NCBI GenBank assembly: GCA_903921725.1
Contig: CAIXRA010000040.1
Location: forward strand, 97,664-161,663
DNA length: 64,000 bases
Direction of reading: 5' to 3'
DNA from: an uncultured Lentisphaerota bacterium
Lineage (GTDB): Bacteria > Verrucomicrobiota > Lentisphaeria > Oligosphaerales > CAITYL01
Position 1 is the stretch's first letter. Every line of letters starts with the position of its first letter. Shown here one piece after another: positions 28,088 to 37,488 of this stretch. Both the position numbers and the translations under genes were made by a program. The notes under the pieces are model-generated. The model was given only the letters and a program-made list of their open reading frames with translations. It did no database searches and was not told the DNA's origin.

Positions 28088-29497
28088 ATGACCGAGCCGT
28101 CCCACTCCGCACCCCCGGCCGCCGCCAGCAACCGTATGCCGGGGAACGTCCTCTGCATTGTCGGCAGCGAGGCGTGCGAACGCTTCTGCTACTACGGCAT
28201 GGCCGGCATCCTGATGCTGTACATGACCAACCGCCTGTCCATGGCGGAGGCCACCTCCAAGGAGATCGTGCATCTGTCCAAGATGACGATTTACCTGATG
28301 CCGCTGCTGGGCGCCTGGCTCGCCGACCGCTGGCTCGGGCGTTACTGGACGATCATGATCCTCTCGCTCTTCTACTGCCTCGGCAACGGCGTGCTGGCGT
28401 TCAGCGAGGGGACGCACTGGGGTCTGTTCGTGGGGCTGGCGCTCATCGCGCTCGGCGCGGGCGGCATCAAGCCGTGTGTATCCTCCTTCATGGGCGACCA
28501 GTTCGGCCCGGAACGCCAGCACTTGCTGCCCAAGGCGTTCGGCCTCTTCTACTGGGCAATCAATTTCGGTTCATTGTTCGCGTTCCTGGTCATTCCCTGG
28601 ACGCGCGACCGGTACGGGTACGCCTGGGCGTTCGGCGTTCCCGGCATCCTCATGCTGCTGGCCTGGGCGCTCTTCGCCGCCGCGACCCCCTGGTATGTCC
28701 GCCTGCCGCCGTCCAAGCCGAGCCAGCGGGCGGGCTTTTTCCGCGTGCTTTTGACCGCGCTGGGGCGGCGGGGCAAGCCGCGCCCGGCCGGAAGCAGCTT
28801 CCTCGATGCGGCGCGAGCGGCGCATGGCGACGAGGCGGTGGACTCGGCCAAGATGATGCTCGGCATTTTCAGCCTGTTCGCCGTGGCGCCCTTTTTCTGG
28901 GCGCTGTATGACCAGACGAGCACCTCCTGGATCGTCCAGGGCAGCCGGATGATTCCATTCAAGCTCTGCGGCTGGGCGCTCGACGGCGAGACCATGCAGT
29001 CCATCAACCCCGTCCTGGTCATGCTGCTGATTCCGCTGCTGACCGTGCTGGTGTACCCGCTGCTGGCGCGCCGGGGGCGCGACGTTTCACCGCTGCCGCG
29101 CATGGCGTGCGGCATGGGACTTCTCGCGGCGGCGTTCGTGGTGACCGGCGTCATGCAGCTGCGGCTTGACGCCGGCGTGCAACTGTCCATCCTCTGGCAG
29201 CTGCTGCCGTACGCGCTGCTGACCGTCGGCGAGGTGCTGTTTTCCGCGACCGGCCTGGAGTTCGCCTATGCCCAGGCGCCGGCCTCCATGAAGAGCACCA
29301 TCACCAGCTTCTGGCTGCTCACCTCCGCCATCGGCAACGCGCTGGTGGTGGCGATCGCCTGGACCAATGCCACCTTCATCCGGGCTTCCGGCGCGGCCGA
29401 GTTCTTCTTCTACGCCGGCCTGATGGCGGTGGTGACGGCGGTCTTTGTCCTCCTCTCCCGCCGCTTCCGCCGGCGCGATGCCGAAGGGCGGTATTGA
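28088..29497 (+). CDS. Proton-dependent oligopeptide transporter (POT/PTR2 family, MFS)
   Basis: A 469-residue inner-membrane protein with about 12-14 hydrophobic helices. The family-defining ExxERFxYYG motif is Glu28-Gly37 (EACERFCYYG) in helix 1, and the usual LLGAWLADRWLGR and GIKPCVSSFMGDQF segments follow. It imports di- and tripeptides with protons, fitting a peptide-scavenging lifestyle. The start MTEPSHSAPP at 28088 is chosen because the upstream in-frame residues are in the divergent promoter region. Confidence 0.93.
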   Translation: MTEPSHSAPPAAASNRMPGNVLCIVGSEACERFCYYGMAGILMLYMTNRLSMAEATSKEIVHLSKMTIYLMPLLGAWLADRWLGRYWTIMILSLFYCLGNGVLAFSEGTHWGLFVGLALIALGAGGIKPCVSSFMGDQFGPERQHLLPKAFGLFYWAINFGSLFAFLVIPWTRDRYGYAWAFGVPGILMLLAWALFAAATPWYVRLPPSKPSQRAGFFRVLLTALGRRGKPRPAGSSFLDAARAAHGDEAVDSAKMMLGIFSLFAVAPFFWALYDQTSTSWIVQGSRMIPFKLCGWALDGETMQSINPVLVMLLIPLLTVLVYPLLARRGRDVSPLPRMACGMGLLAAAFVVTGVMQLRLDAGVQLSILWQLLPYALLTVGEVLFSATGLEFAYAQAPASMKSTITSFWLLTSAIGNALVVAIAWTNATFIRASGAAEFFFYAGLMAVVTAVFVLLSRRFRRRDAEGRY

Positions 29498-29526
29498 GCC
29501 CCGCCGCCCGCCCCGTTTCACCATGC

Positions 29527-29554
29527 TTGGGTTTTGGGGTTGCCCCATTATCTT
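29527..29554 (+). promoter_or_regulatory. Promoter candidate for the UDP-sugar pyrophosphorylase gene
   Basis: TTGGGT, 16-base spacer, TATCTT, located 60 bases before the ATG at 29615. Confidence 0.35.
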
Positions 29555-29614
29555 ACGGCATCGTTTTTTCAATCATGAATTCCGGCTTCCGCCTTTGACA
29601 ACAGGAGCATCTCC

Positions 29615-31045
29615 ATGGCGACCATCCCCACGAAGGACGAACTGCTCAAGCGGGTCGCACCGCACGGCCAGGAACACACGCTCCGCTTCTGGGACGAACT
29701 GGACGACGCCGGCCGCGCGCAGCTCGCCGCGCAGCTCCTGGAGATCGACTGGGAAAGCTTCGACGGCTGGGTGAAGGAGTATGTGCTGAACGCGGCGCCG
29801 CAGGGGATCCCCTCCGACCTCAAACCCGCGCCGTACTACCCACTCTCGCCGCGCAACGCCGCCGAGGCGGAGCTTTACGAGGGCGCCGTCCGCCGCGGCA
29901 AGATGCTGCTGGCCGAGGGTCGAGTCGCAGGCTTCACCGTCGCCGGCGGCCAGGGCACGCGCCTGGGGTTCGACGGCCCGAAGGGCACCTTCCCGATCTC
30001 GCCGGTGAAGAACAAGACGCTCTTCCAACTCTTCGCCGAATCAATCGCCCGCGCCCAGGAGAAATACGGCAAGACCATCCCCTGGTACATCATGACCAGC
30101 CCGGTCAACGACGCCGCCACCCGCGCGTTCTTCGAGCAGAACAAGGGGTTCGGCCTGCGCAAGGACGCCGTCCGCTTCTTCATGCAGGGCACCATGCCCG
30201 CCATCGGGCTCGACGGCAAGCTTCTGCTCGAGGGCAAGTCCTCCCTGGCGCTCTCCCCCAACGGCCACGGCGGTTGCCTGCTCGCCATGCGCCAGTCCGG
30301 TGCGCTGGAGGAGATGGCCCGCCGCAAGATCGAGCACGTCTCCTACTGGCAGATCGACAACCCGCTGGTGCAGATGTTCGACCCGCTCTTCATCGGGCTG
30401 CACGACCTGACGAATTCCGACATGAGCAGCCGCGGCCTGATCAAGACCGGCCCGCTGGAGAAGCTCGGCAACTACGCGCTCACCGGCGGCCGCCTCACCA
30501 TCATCGAATACAGCGACATGCCCGACGCGCTGGCGCACCAGAAGGGGTCCGATGGCCGCCTCGCCTACCGCGCCGGCAGCCCCGCCATCCATGTCATCCG
30601 CCGCGACTTCATCGAACGGCTCACCGAAGGCAACCGCCTCAAGCTGCCGCTGCACCGCGCCGTGAAGAAGGTGGCGTGCGTGGACGAGGCCGGCGAGCCC
30701 GCCAAGATCCATCACCCGAACGCCGTCAAGCTGGAGATGTTCATCTTCGACGCGCTCCCGCTGGCCAACAAGCCGCTCATCCTCGAGGGCGCACGTGAGG
30801 AGCAGTTCGGACCGGTCAAGAACCCCTCCGGCGTCGACTCCGTCGAGTCCAGCCAGCTCCTCCAGCAGAACCGCGCCGCCGCCTGGCTCGAGGCCGCCGG
30901 TGTGCGGATTCCGCGCAAGGCGGACGGCTCGCTCGACTGCAAGCTCGAACTCTCGCCGCGCAAATACCTCGACCGCGAGGATGTGGCGGCCGCCGCCGGC
31001 ACGCTCGCCGAAGCCGCACCGGGCGCGGAAGCCGTCTACGAGTGA
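29615..31045 (+). CDS. UDP-N-acetylhexosamine/UDP-sugar pyrophosphorylase (eukaryotic-like UDPGP family)
   Basis: A 476-residue enzyme making a UDP-sugar from UTP and sugar-1-phosphate. The nucleotide-binding loop is GGQGTRLG (111-118) with GFDGPKGTFPI after it, then PNGHGG and YWQIDNPL, which match the AGX/UAP (UDP-GlcNAc pyrophosphorylase) branch better than bacterial GlmU or GalU. KLEMFIFDAL and KNPSGVDS are also typical of that branch. Such enzymes in this lineage would supply UDP-GlcNAc/GalNAc for cell wall and lipid A, or process sugar-1-phosphate released by the GH112 phosphorylase encoded at 37.5 kb; that link is an inference. An acyltransferase gene follows 28 bases downstream. Confidence 0.9.
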   Translation: MATIPTKDELLKRVAPHGQEHTLRFWDELDDAGRAQLAAQLLEIDWESFDGWVKEYVLNAAPQGIPSDLKPAPYYPLSPRNAAEAELYEGAVRRGKMLLAEGRVAGFTVAGGQGTRLGFDGPKGTFPISPVKNKTLFQLFAESIARAQEKYGKTIPWYIMTSPVNDAATRAFFEQNKGFGLRKDAVRFFMQGTMPAIGLDGKLLLEGKSSLALSPNGHGGCLLAMRQSGALEEMARRKIEHVSYWQIDNPLVQMFDPLFIGLHDLTNSDMSSRGLIKTGPLEKLGNYALTGGRLTIIEYSDMPDALAHQKGSDGRLAYRAGSPAIHVIRRDFIERLTEGNRLKLPLHRAVKKVACVDEAGEPAKIHHPNAVKLEMFIFDALPLANKPLILEGAREEQFGPVKNPSGVDSVESSQLLQQNRAAAWLEAAGVRIPRKADGSLDCKLELSPRKYLDREDVAAAAGTLAEAAPGAEAVYE

Positions 31046-31073
31046 GGACCGTCCGGATGGCTGTTGAACCGAC

Positions 31074-32027
31074 ATGACCCTGCGCCGCAAAATCCGCGAA
31101 CCGTTCTTCTGGCTGGGCGCGAAGCTGCTGATGGCGTGCCTCTGGCTGCTGCCGCACCGGGCGCTGAGTCCGATGGCGCGCGCCGCCGGGCGCCTGCTGT
31201 TCCGCCTCCCGCCCCAGCGGCGCCTCATCCTGGCCAACCTCGCCGTCGCCTTCCCCGAAAAGACGGCCGTGGAACGGGTCCGGATCGGCCGCGACTCCGC
31301 CCGGAACCTCATCCTGACCTTCCTCGAATTCCTCTGGTTCGCGCGGCATCCGCACCGGTTGAAGTCGAACGTGGACATGGAGACGCCGGAGGCAAAGGCG
31401 ATGCTGGCGGCGACTCTTTCCGGCCGGGGCGGCATTTTTCTCTCGCCGCATCTCGGAAACTGGGAACTCAGCGCGCAGATCGTGGCGGCCAACGGCGTGC
31501 CGCTGACCGCCGTCGCCGCCAAGGTCAAAAGCCCGCTCATGGAGGAGATTGTAACCGTCGCCCGGGAGTTCCACGGCATCCGAATCATCCAGGAGCAGGG
31601 TGCCGTCCGCGGCATGCTCCAGTCCGTCCGCGACCTTCGCCCGATCGGCATGCTCATCGACCAGAACACACGCGTCCGCCACGGCGGCGTGTTCGTGCCG
31701 TTCTTCGGCCTGCCCGCCACCGCCTCCCGCGCCCCCGCCTCCTTCGCCCGCCGCATGAAACTGGAGATCACGGTCAACGCGCTGGTGCGGGTGGACGGCC
31801 GGTTGACGATGTGCCGGGAAACGCTCCCGAGACCGGTGGCGGAATACGCCGGCGACGAGGAGCTGACGGCGGATCTCATGATTCTTCACGAACGCCTCAT
31901 CCGCCGCTTCCCCGAACAGTATCTCTGGATGTACGAGCGCTGGCGCTACATCCCCGGCGACGCCGCGCCGGAACTTCTGCCGCGCTTCCCGTTCTATGCG
32001 AGACCCGAGGCGAAAACCGTAGAATGA
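31074..32027 (+). CDS. LpxL/HtrB-family lipid A acyltransferase
   Basis: A 317-residue inner-membrane-associated acyltransferase. A basic N-terminus and a hydrophobic anchor (FFWLGAKLLMACLWLLP) precede the catalytic HxxxxE motif His126-Glu131 (SPHLGNWE). Further family segments are LIDQNTRVRHGGVFVPFFG and YLWMYERWRY at the C-terminus. It adds a secondary acyl chain to a lipid A precursor. It lies 28 bases after the UDP-sugar pyrophosphorylase gene, which makes an LPS precursor sugar donor, so the pair is functionally coherent. Chain length specificity is not predictable. Confidence 0.9.
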   Translation: MTLRRKIREPFFWLGAKLLMACLWLLPHRALSPMARAAGRLLFRLPPQRRLILANLAVAFPEKTAVERVRIGRDSARNLILTFLEFLWFARHPHRLKSNVDMETPEAKAMLAATLSGRGGIFLSPHLGNWELSAQIVAANGVPLTAVAAKVKSPLMEEIVTVAREFHGIRIIQEQGAVRGMLQSVRDLRPIGMLIDQNTRVRHGGVFVPFFGLPATASRAPASFARRMKLEITVNALVRVDGRLTMCRETLPRPVAEYAGDEELTADLMILHERLIRRFPEQYLWMYERWRYIPGDAAPELLPRFPFYARPEAKTVE

Positions 32028-32085
32028 CCGGGCGTTTCCGGAGAGGGTCGACGGATGATTTATTTCGCCGCCGCACCTTTTGCCG

Positions 32086-32113
32086 TTGCCTGCCGATTTT
32101 CATCCGTTATAGT
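32086..32113 (+). promoter_or_regulatory. Promoter candidate for purC
   Basis: TTGCCT, 16-base spacer and TATAGT, 60 bases before the purC ATG. Confidence 0.5.
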
Positions 32114-32172
32114 AACCGGTTCACAGTTTTGCATGGTAAACCCGTCCGCCAAAGACAAGGGGTAGCACGAAC

Positions 32173-33075
32173 ATGAAGTACGACCGCAACCACGCCCTGC
32201 TGGAAAGCTCCATCCCCGGCTGCCCCGCACCGAAGCGCGGCAAGGTCCGCGACCTCTATGATTTCGGCGACAGCCTGCTGCTCGTCGCCACCGACCGCAT
32301 CAGCGCCTTCGACTGCGTGATGCCCAACGGCATCCCCGACAAGGGCCGCGTCCTGACCGGCATCAGCAAGTTCTGGTTCGACCTCTTCCCCTGGATGCCG
32401 AACCACCTGATTACCATGGATCCGGAGAAGTTCCCCGAACCCGCCCGCAAGTGCGCGGACGACCTTCGCGGCCGCGCCATGCTGGTCCGGAAATGCAAGA
32501 TCATGGCCGCCGAGTGCATCGTCCGCGGCTACCTCGTCGGCTCCGGCTGGAAGGAATACCAGAAGACGCAGTCCGTGTGCGGCATCGCGCTGCGCCCTGG
32601 TTACCAGCAGGCGGCGAAGCTGGACCAGGCGATCTTCACCCCCTCCACCAAGGCGGAACTCGGGGCGCACGACGAGAACATCAGCTACGCCGCGCTCGTC
32701 GAGATTGTCGGCGCCGCCAACGCCGCGCAGCTCCGCGACATGTCGCTGAAGCTCTACACCGCCGCCGCCGACCACGCTGCAACCCGCGGCGTCATCATCG
32801 CCGACACCAAGTTCGAATTCGGCCTTGACGAGAACGGGAAGATGATCCTCGCCGACGAGGTGCTGACCCCGGATTCCAGCCGCTTCTGGCCGAAGGAACA
32901 GTACCGGACCGGCGGCAACCCGCCGAGCCTCGACAAACAGTATGTCCGCGACTGGCTCGACGCCGTCGGCTTCAACCACCAGCCGCCCGCGCCGGAGCTT
33001 CCGGACGAGGTCGTCGTCAAGACCCGCGAGAAATATCTCGAAGCCTACCGCCAAGTCACCGGCAAGCCTCTGTAA
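32173..33075 (+). CDS. purC: Phosphoribosylaminoimidazole-succinocarboxamide (SAICAR) synthase
   Basis: A 300-residue purine biosynthesis enzyme joining CAIR and aspartate with ATP. It is the longer, yeast Ade1-like form. Signatures include GKVRDLYDF, ATDRISAFDCVMPNGIP(D)KG, ECIVRGYLVGSGWKEY, and IADTKFEFGLDENG with ADEVLTPDSSRFW. It is flanked by its own promoter and terminator, so it is probably a single-gene unit away from other pur genes. Confidence 0.97.
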   Translation: MKYDRNHALLESSIPGCPAPKRGKVRDLYDFGDSLLLVATDRISAFDCVMPNGIPDKGRVLTGISKFWFDLFPWMPNHLITMDPEKFPEPARKCADDLRGRAMLVRKCKIMAAECIVRGYLVGSGWKEYQKTQSVCGIALRPGYQQAAKLDQAIFTPSTKAELGAHDENISYAALVEIVGAANAAQLRDMSLKLYTAAADHAATRGVIIADTKFEFGLDENGKMILADEVLTPDSSRFWPKEQYRTGGNPPSLDKQYVRDWLDAVGFNHQPPAPELPDEVVVKTREKYLEAYRQVTGKPL

Positions 33076-33093
33076 TCCGGGCGGCGCAAAAAG

Positions 33094-33130
33094 CAGGACA
33101 GCCTCCGCTCCGGGGTCTGTCCTGTTTTGT
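33094..33130 (+). terminator. Rho-independent terminator after purC
   Basis: An 8-bp stem CAGGACAG / CTGTCCTG (33094-33101 with 33117-33124) with a 15-base loop, followed by TTTTGTTTTT. Confidence 0.75.
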
Positions 33131-33203
33131 TTTTCCGGCCATTTCTGGTACATGCCGCGGCGGTTTGAGAATAAAGTGAAAAATATAACATCCTGCGCGG
33201 GTG

Positions 33204-33231
33204 TTGTATTTGCTTTTCTCTACGATAAATT
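33204..33231 (+). promoter_or_regulatory. Promoter candidate for pckG
   Basis: TTGTAT, 16-base spacer and TAAATT in an AT-rich patch, about 100 bases before the pckG ATG. Confidence 0.4.
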
Positions 33232-33332
33232 TTTCAACCTCATACGCGGCGCGTGTCCCTGGGGGCTCTCCCCCCCATGTGAGGGGCATGGAGCGCCGGT
33301 GTATGCCCCACCCTTCGCGATGAGGTAATGCC

Positions 33333-35132
33333 ATGCAGCTCAGTGAAATCAAGAGTGCCCCCCTCAAGTCCTGGATCCAGCAGTGGGCCGACCTCTGCAC
33401 CCCCGACCAGGTCGTCATCTGCGACGGATCCAAGGCCGAATACGATTTCTGCTGCAACCTGCTGGTGCGCGCCGGCACGTTCATCAAGCTCGACAAGAAG
33501 CCGAACTCCTACGCCTGCCGCACCGATGCCAGCGACGTCGCCCGCGTCGAGGAGCGCACCTACATCTGCTCCAAGGCCAAGGATGATGCCGGCCCGACCA
33601 ACAACTGGTGCGATCCCGCCGAGATGCGCGAAAAGCTCACCGGCCTCTTCAAGGGCTGCATGAGCGGCCGCACGATGTACGTGATCCCGTTCTCCATGGG
33701 CCCGGTCGAATCCCCCATCGCCAAGTACGGCTTTGAAATCTCCGACAGCCCGTACGTCGTGGTCAACATGCACATCATGACCCGCGTCTCCGACACGATC
33801 GTCGCCAAGGTCGAGGCCGGTGCCGAGTTCGTCAAGTGCGTCCACTCCGTCGGCTACCCGCTGGCCGCGAACCAGCCGGACATCCCGTGGCCCTGCGCCC
33901 CGATCGAAAAGAAGCACATCACGCACTTCCCGGACACCCGCGAGATCATCTCCTTCGGCTCCGGCTACGGCGGCAACGCGCTCCTCGGCAAGAAATGCTT
34001 CGCACTGCGCATCGCCTCCGTCCAGGCCCGTGACGAGGGCTGGCTCGCCGAGCACATGCTCATCCTCAAGCTCACCTCGCCCAAGGGTGAAGTGAAGTTT
34101 GTCGCCGCCGCCTTCCCCTCCGCCTGCGGCAAGACCAACCTGGCCATGATGGAGCCGAGCCTCCCCGGCTGGAAGGTCGAAACCATCGGCGACGACATCG
34201 CCTGGATGAAATTTGGCAAGGACGGCCGCCTCTACGCCATCAACCCGGAAAACGGCTTCTTCGGCGTCGCGCCCGGCACCTCCATGAAGTCCAACCCCAA
34301 CGCCATGCGCACCGTCAACCAGGGCAACTCCATCTTCTCCAACTGCGCGCTGACCATGGACGGCGACGTGTTCTGGGAAGACATGGACACCGTACCCGAG
34401 CTGTGCATCGACTGGCAGCGCCGCCCCTGGAAGAAGGGCTCCGCCGTCAAGGCCGCGCACCCGAACGCCCGCTTCACCTCCCCCGCCGCGCAGTGCCCGG
34501 TCGTCGCCCCGGAATGGGAAAGCCCGGCCGGCGTGCCGATCAGCGCGTTCCTCTTCGGCGGCCGCCGCGCGGGCGTCGTCCCGCTGGTCAACGAGGCCAC
34601 GAGCTGGGAGCACGGCGTGTTCATGGGTGCCACCATGTCCTCCGAAATGACCGCGGCGGCCATAGGCGGCGCCGGCCAGCTCCGTTTCGATCCGTTCGCC
34701 ATGCTGCCGTTCTGCGGCTACAACATGGGTGACTACTTCGCGCACTGGCTCAAGGTCGGCGCCAACGCCCCCGACAAGAGCAAGCTCCCGAAAATATTCT
34801 ACGTCAACTGGTTCCGCAAGAACGATGCCGGCAAGTGGCTCTGGCCGGGCTACGGCGAGAACAGCCGCGTGCTCAAGTGGATCTTCGAACGCTGCTCCGG
34901 CGAGGGCAAGGCCGTCGAGACCGCCATCGGCAACCTCCCGATGCCCGACGCCTTGGACCTCAACGGCCTCAAGGTCACCGACGAGGACAAGTCGCTACTG
35001 CTCTCCGTGGACAAGGCCGGCTGGCTCGCCGCCGTCCCGCAGGTCAAGGCGCACCTCGATAAGTTCGGCAGCCACCTGCCCCAGGCACTCGCCGACCAGC
35101 TCGCGGCTCTTGAGACCCGCCTGCAGAAGTAA
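33333..35132 (+). CDS. pckG: Phosphoenolpyruvate carboxykinase (GTP)
   Basis: A 599-residue enzyme interconverting oxaloacetate plus GTP with PEP plus GDP and CO2. The kinase P-loop is FPSACGKTN (about 263-272), followed by the metal-binding [11 protein letters not shown] region. [13 protein letters not shown] and [12 protein letters not shown] are typical of the GTP-dependent family and absent from the ATP enzyme. The C-terminal FVNWFRKN-like [20 protein letters not shown] is also diagnostic. In anaerobes it often runs in the CO2-fixing direction toward succinate or propionate. It has its own promoter candidate and a strong terminator. Confidence 0.97.
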   Translation: MQLSEIKSAPLKSWIQQWADLCTPDQVVICDGSKAEYDFCCNLLVRAGTFIKLDKKPNSYACRTDASDVARVEERTYICSKAKDDAGPTNNWCDPAEMREKLTGLFKGCMSGRTMYVIPFSMGPVESPIAKYGFEISDSPYVVVNMHIMTRVSDTIVAKVEAGAEFVKCVHSVGYPLAANQPDIPWPCAPIEKKHITHFPDTREIISFGSGYGGNALLGKKCFALRIASVQARDEGWLAEHMLILKLTSPKGEVKFVAAAFPSACGKTNLAMMEPSLPGWKVETIGDDIAWMKFGKDGRLYAINPENGFFGVAPGTSMKSNPNAMRTVNQGNSIFSNCALTMDGDVFWEDMDTVPELCIDWQRRPWKKGSAVKAAHPNARFTSPAAQCPVVAPEWESPAGVPISAFLFGGRRAGVVPLVNEATSWEHGVFMGATMSSEMTAAAIGGAGQLRFDPFAMLPFCGYNMGDYFAHWLKVGANAPDKSKLPKIFYVNWFRKNDAGKWLWPGYGENSRVLKWIFERCSGEGKAVETAIGNLPMPDALDLNGLKVTDEDKSLLLSVDKAGWLAAVPQVKAHLDKFGSHLPQALADQLAALETRLQK

Positions 35133-35156
35133 GCGGACTCCGCAAACCCAAAAACA

Positions 35157-35196
35157 AAACGCCCGGCGTGGACTTACCTCCTGCCGGGCGTTTCGT
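35157..35196 (+). terminator. Rho-independent terminator after pckG
   Basis: An 11-bp stem AAACGCCCGGC / GCCGGGCGTTT (35157-35167 with 35183-35193) with a 15-base loop, followed by a T-rich stretch. Its A/T-flanked ends could also stop minus-strand transcripts. Confidence 0.8.
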
Positions 35197-35572
35197 TTGT
35201 TGCGCCGGCTTCAGCCGGCCCGTTGCCATCGACAAGCCCGCCACGCCGCTGCACGGTTTCAAAATCAACGCCGAGCCGAGAACAGCAGGGTGGCTGGCCG
35301 TCGAAAGTGTCGAAGGGCTTTTGACTGGCCGGGCGGCCACATACCACCAGTCTCAGCGCCTTTCGGACGGCGGTCAATTGCTCGCGGCACCGGATGTAGC
35401 AAAAACGGTCGCCCTGTGCGTGGAACGGGCGGTTGATCGCGCTGATTATCCGGTCGATGAGAATGAGTGAGGCGTTGGTGGCCACCGCCGCGCGACTCCG
35501 TTACACAAATGAAATCACAGACAAAAACAAATCACAAAAAATACCATTAACGCACATCCCGCTGCGGACTTG

Positions 35573-35600
35573 TTGAAAATGTATAAAGAAAAGATACATT
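35573..35600 (+). promoter_or_regulatory. Promoter candidate for the second pseudopilin gene
   Basis: TTGAAA, 16-base spacer, TACATT in an AT-rich stretch, 118 bases before the ATG at 35718. Confidence 0.4.
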
Positions 35601-35717
35601 ATTCATTCAGTTATCACTTCATCACCCTCCATTAATCAGCATCCGGCACAGCAAAGGCTGGCGCCAAAGCCATGCACCTGTAACCTTTGGCGTTAAAAAT
35701 CTCAGAAGGTTTCCCCC

Positions 35718-36608
35718 ATGCCCCACACGATGCCAGCACACAAATGCTTTACCGTGATTGAAATGGTGACGGTAATCAGCTTGATCCTCGTTATTGCCAG
35801 CCTGCTTTTGCCGACGTTTCAACATGCAACCAAGCAGGCGCGCGGAGTCGTCTGCGCCAACAATCTTCGCAACCTCACCATCGCCTGGATCAGCTATACC
35901 GGAGACAACAGCGGAAAACTTGTAAACGCCACCGCAGCCATATCAGACCCAGCGTATGCCCCGCCAGGAGCCCCGCCTTGGAGCTTCATTGTCAGTTATA
36001 CCGGTGGTGCAACGAAGCAACAGCAGGAGGCCGCCATGGAGAAGGGATCGCTTTGGCCTTACGTCCAAAACCGTAAAAGCTACCATTGCCCCGACCATCC
36101 GTTCAACGGCACCCCCAAAGAGCTGGTCCGCAACTATTCGATCAACAATTTTACGGGGGGATTGGAAGCTCCAGGCGGTTGCCCGGATCCAATGGGTAAA
36201 TCTGCCAATGGCCCCATAAACCGGCCGGGTGCCGGCCGCATCGCCACCCTAAGCATGATTTTCAACCCGGCGAAAACATTTGTATTCATTGAGGAGGACG
36301 ACAACCGCGGCGACCTGACCGGCAGTTTTGTCCTGGGGCTGAACAAAGACACGTGGTTTTTTACCGATCCACCCGGCCGCTGGCACAGCATCAACACACT
36401 CGACAAGGGGGGGACCATGTTCAGCTTTGCCGACGGCCATACGGAATATTGGGGATGGCGGGACTGCAGGACGCGCACAATCAATTCCGATCCGATGGTG
36501 ACGATGACACAGCCGCAGCCTGGCAATCTCGACTTGGTGCGCCTGAAACTTGCCGTATGCCCCGGCAACCCTTATTTCCCCGTTTTGAACGGCTTTCCCA
36601 ACAAGTAG
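35718..36608 (+). CDS. Type II/IV pseudopilin with H-x-DG-type C-terminus
   Basis: A 296-residue protein. A ten-residue leader (MPHTMPAHKC) precedes FTVIEMVTVISLILVIASLL, the cleaved prepilin helix with Glu at +5. The C-terminal motif is HSINTLDKGGTMFSFADGH, the extended H-x-DG signature. The residue before the cleavage site is Cys rather than Gly. AGAAGG lies eight bases before the start. It is a paralogue of the gene at 7.2 kb: both share the CxxNLRxLxxAxISYxGDN segment. A small membrane-anchored protein gene follows nine bases later. Base composition is less GC-rich than in neighbours. Confidence 0.82.
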   Translation: MPHTMPAHKCFTVIEMVTVISLILVIASLLLPTFQHATKQARGVVCANNLRNLTIAWISYTGDNSGKLVNATAAISDPAYAPPGAPPWSFIVSYTGGATKQQQEAAMEKGSLWPYVQNRKSYHCPDHPFNGTPKELVRNYSINNFTGGLEAPGGCPDPMGKSANGPINRPGAGRIATLSMIFNPAKTFVFIEEDDNRGDLTGSFVLGLNKDTWFFTDPPGRWHSINTLDKGGTMFSFADGHTEYWGWRDCRTRTINSDPMVTMTQPQPGNLDLVRLKLAVCPGNPYFPVLNGFPNK

Positions 36609-36617
36609 GGAGCGATC

Positions 36618-37295
36618 ATGCGCCGCAAACTCATCCCGATCATCATCGGTACCGGCCTGTTGTCCGCCGTGTGGATTGTCATGCATCTTTTTCAAGCATC
36701 ATCCGCCGAGAAAAATACCGGCGCCGCAACCATGCTGACGCAACAAACGGTTCAAGCACTGGCGAAAGCAGCGGAGGGTGTTGCCGGCACGGAAGGACCC
36801 ATGCTTGTCGTAGTCCCTTTGGCCTTCCAGAAGGACATCCCAACGGAACTGGTGACGGCGTTCCGCAAGGCGGCGAAACATGAGGGGTTGTCAATCGCCG
36901 CCGAAACCGAATGGCCGCCACTGCCGGGAGGCGAGGAGCGGAAAGATCCCATCAGCTTCTCCCAGTATGTGGTTGAACAGGGAGAGATGACCGTTCAGTG
37001 GCTCATGGATGAGGCGGGGAAAAAACCGGGGATCAAGGCCGTTGTCTCCCTTGTCGGTGAACCGGTCGCCACCGCAGGAGACAATGCGAGCCGCCCCGGC
37101 CTTCCGCCCGTTCTATGCGTCGCGCGAGACTCCGAACGCACCGCCGCGCTCATCCGCTCCGGCATCGTGCGCATGGCCCTCATTCCCAACAACAAACCGC
37201 TTTGCGAAGATCCCGGCAGGCATTTGCTCGATGCCATCTACCAGAAGGTCACGCCGAAAACCGTGGACAAATGGCGGGCCGCGCAAGGCCCGTAA
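36618..37295 (+). CDS. Membrane-anchored protein of unknown function, pseudopilin partner
   Basis: A 225-residue protein with an N-terminal signal-anchor (LIPIIIGTGLLSAVWIVMHLF, about 5-25) and a periplasmic alpha/beta domain. Segments such as MLVVVPLAFQKDI, KAVVSLVGEP and IVRMALIPNN alternate strand and helix like a small periplasmic-binding or receiver-type fold, but I recognise no family. It starts nine bases after the pseudopilin gene, so the two are surely cotranscribed and may work together. It could be a sugar-binding-protein-like domain; this is a guess. Confidence 0.65.
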   Translation: MRRKLIPIIIGTGLLSAVWIVMHLFQASSAEKNTGAATMLTQQTVQALAKAAEGVAGTEGPMLVVVPLAFQKDIPTELVTAFRKAAKHEGLSIAAETEWPPLPGGEERKDPISFSQYVVEQGEMTVQWLMDEAGKKPGIKAVVSLVGEPVATAGDNASRPGLPPVLCVARDSERTAALIRSGIVRMALIPNNKPLCEDPGRHLLDAIYQKVTPKTVDKWRAAQGP

Positions 37296-37488
37296 TACCA
37301 AGACCACCGGCGAAAAAGACCTGCATGCGGCCGTTCCCGGGCCCCGTTTGCGGACAAGAGCCCCGCCCGCCCTGCGGCAAAAGTGGCACCCCCTCTTGGA
37401 ACCGCCCCCAGGGCCGGTTATAGTTCCGCACGATCGCAAAAAACGGCCGGAGATACGGCCCAACCCCAAAATACACGAGGTCAGCCCC

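Larger units (their letters stand above)
35133..35717. other. Intergenic region between pckG and the second pseudopilin
   Basis: About 585 bases. It begins with the pckG terminator and ends in AT-rich DNA holding the pseudopilin promoter. Bases 35200-35490 are open on both strands for about 100 codons, but neither frame has a ribosome-binding site or a clear family match. The minus frame (SLILIDRIISAINR) might be a decayed remnant, which I could not support. Confidence 0.45.

Noticed and set aside
35168..35490. Two opposite open frames of about 100 codons after pckG, the minus one (SLILIDRIISAINR) faintly like a four-helix-bundle protein fragment
   Set aside because: No ribosome-binding site, an in-frame stop just before the minus frame's start, and only a short stretch of vague similarity; not enough to call even a pseudogene.
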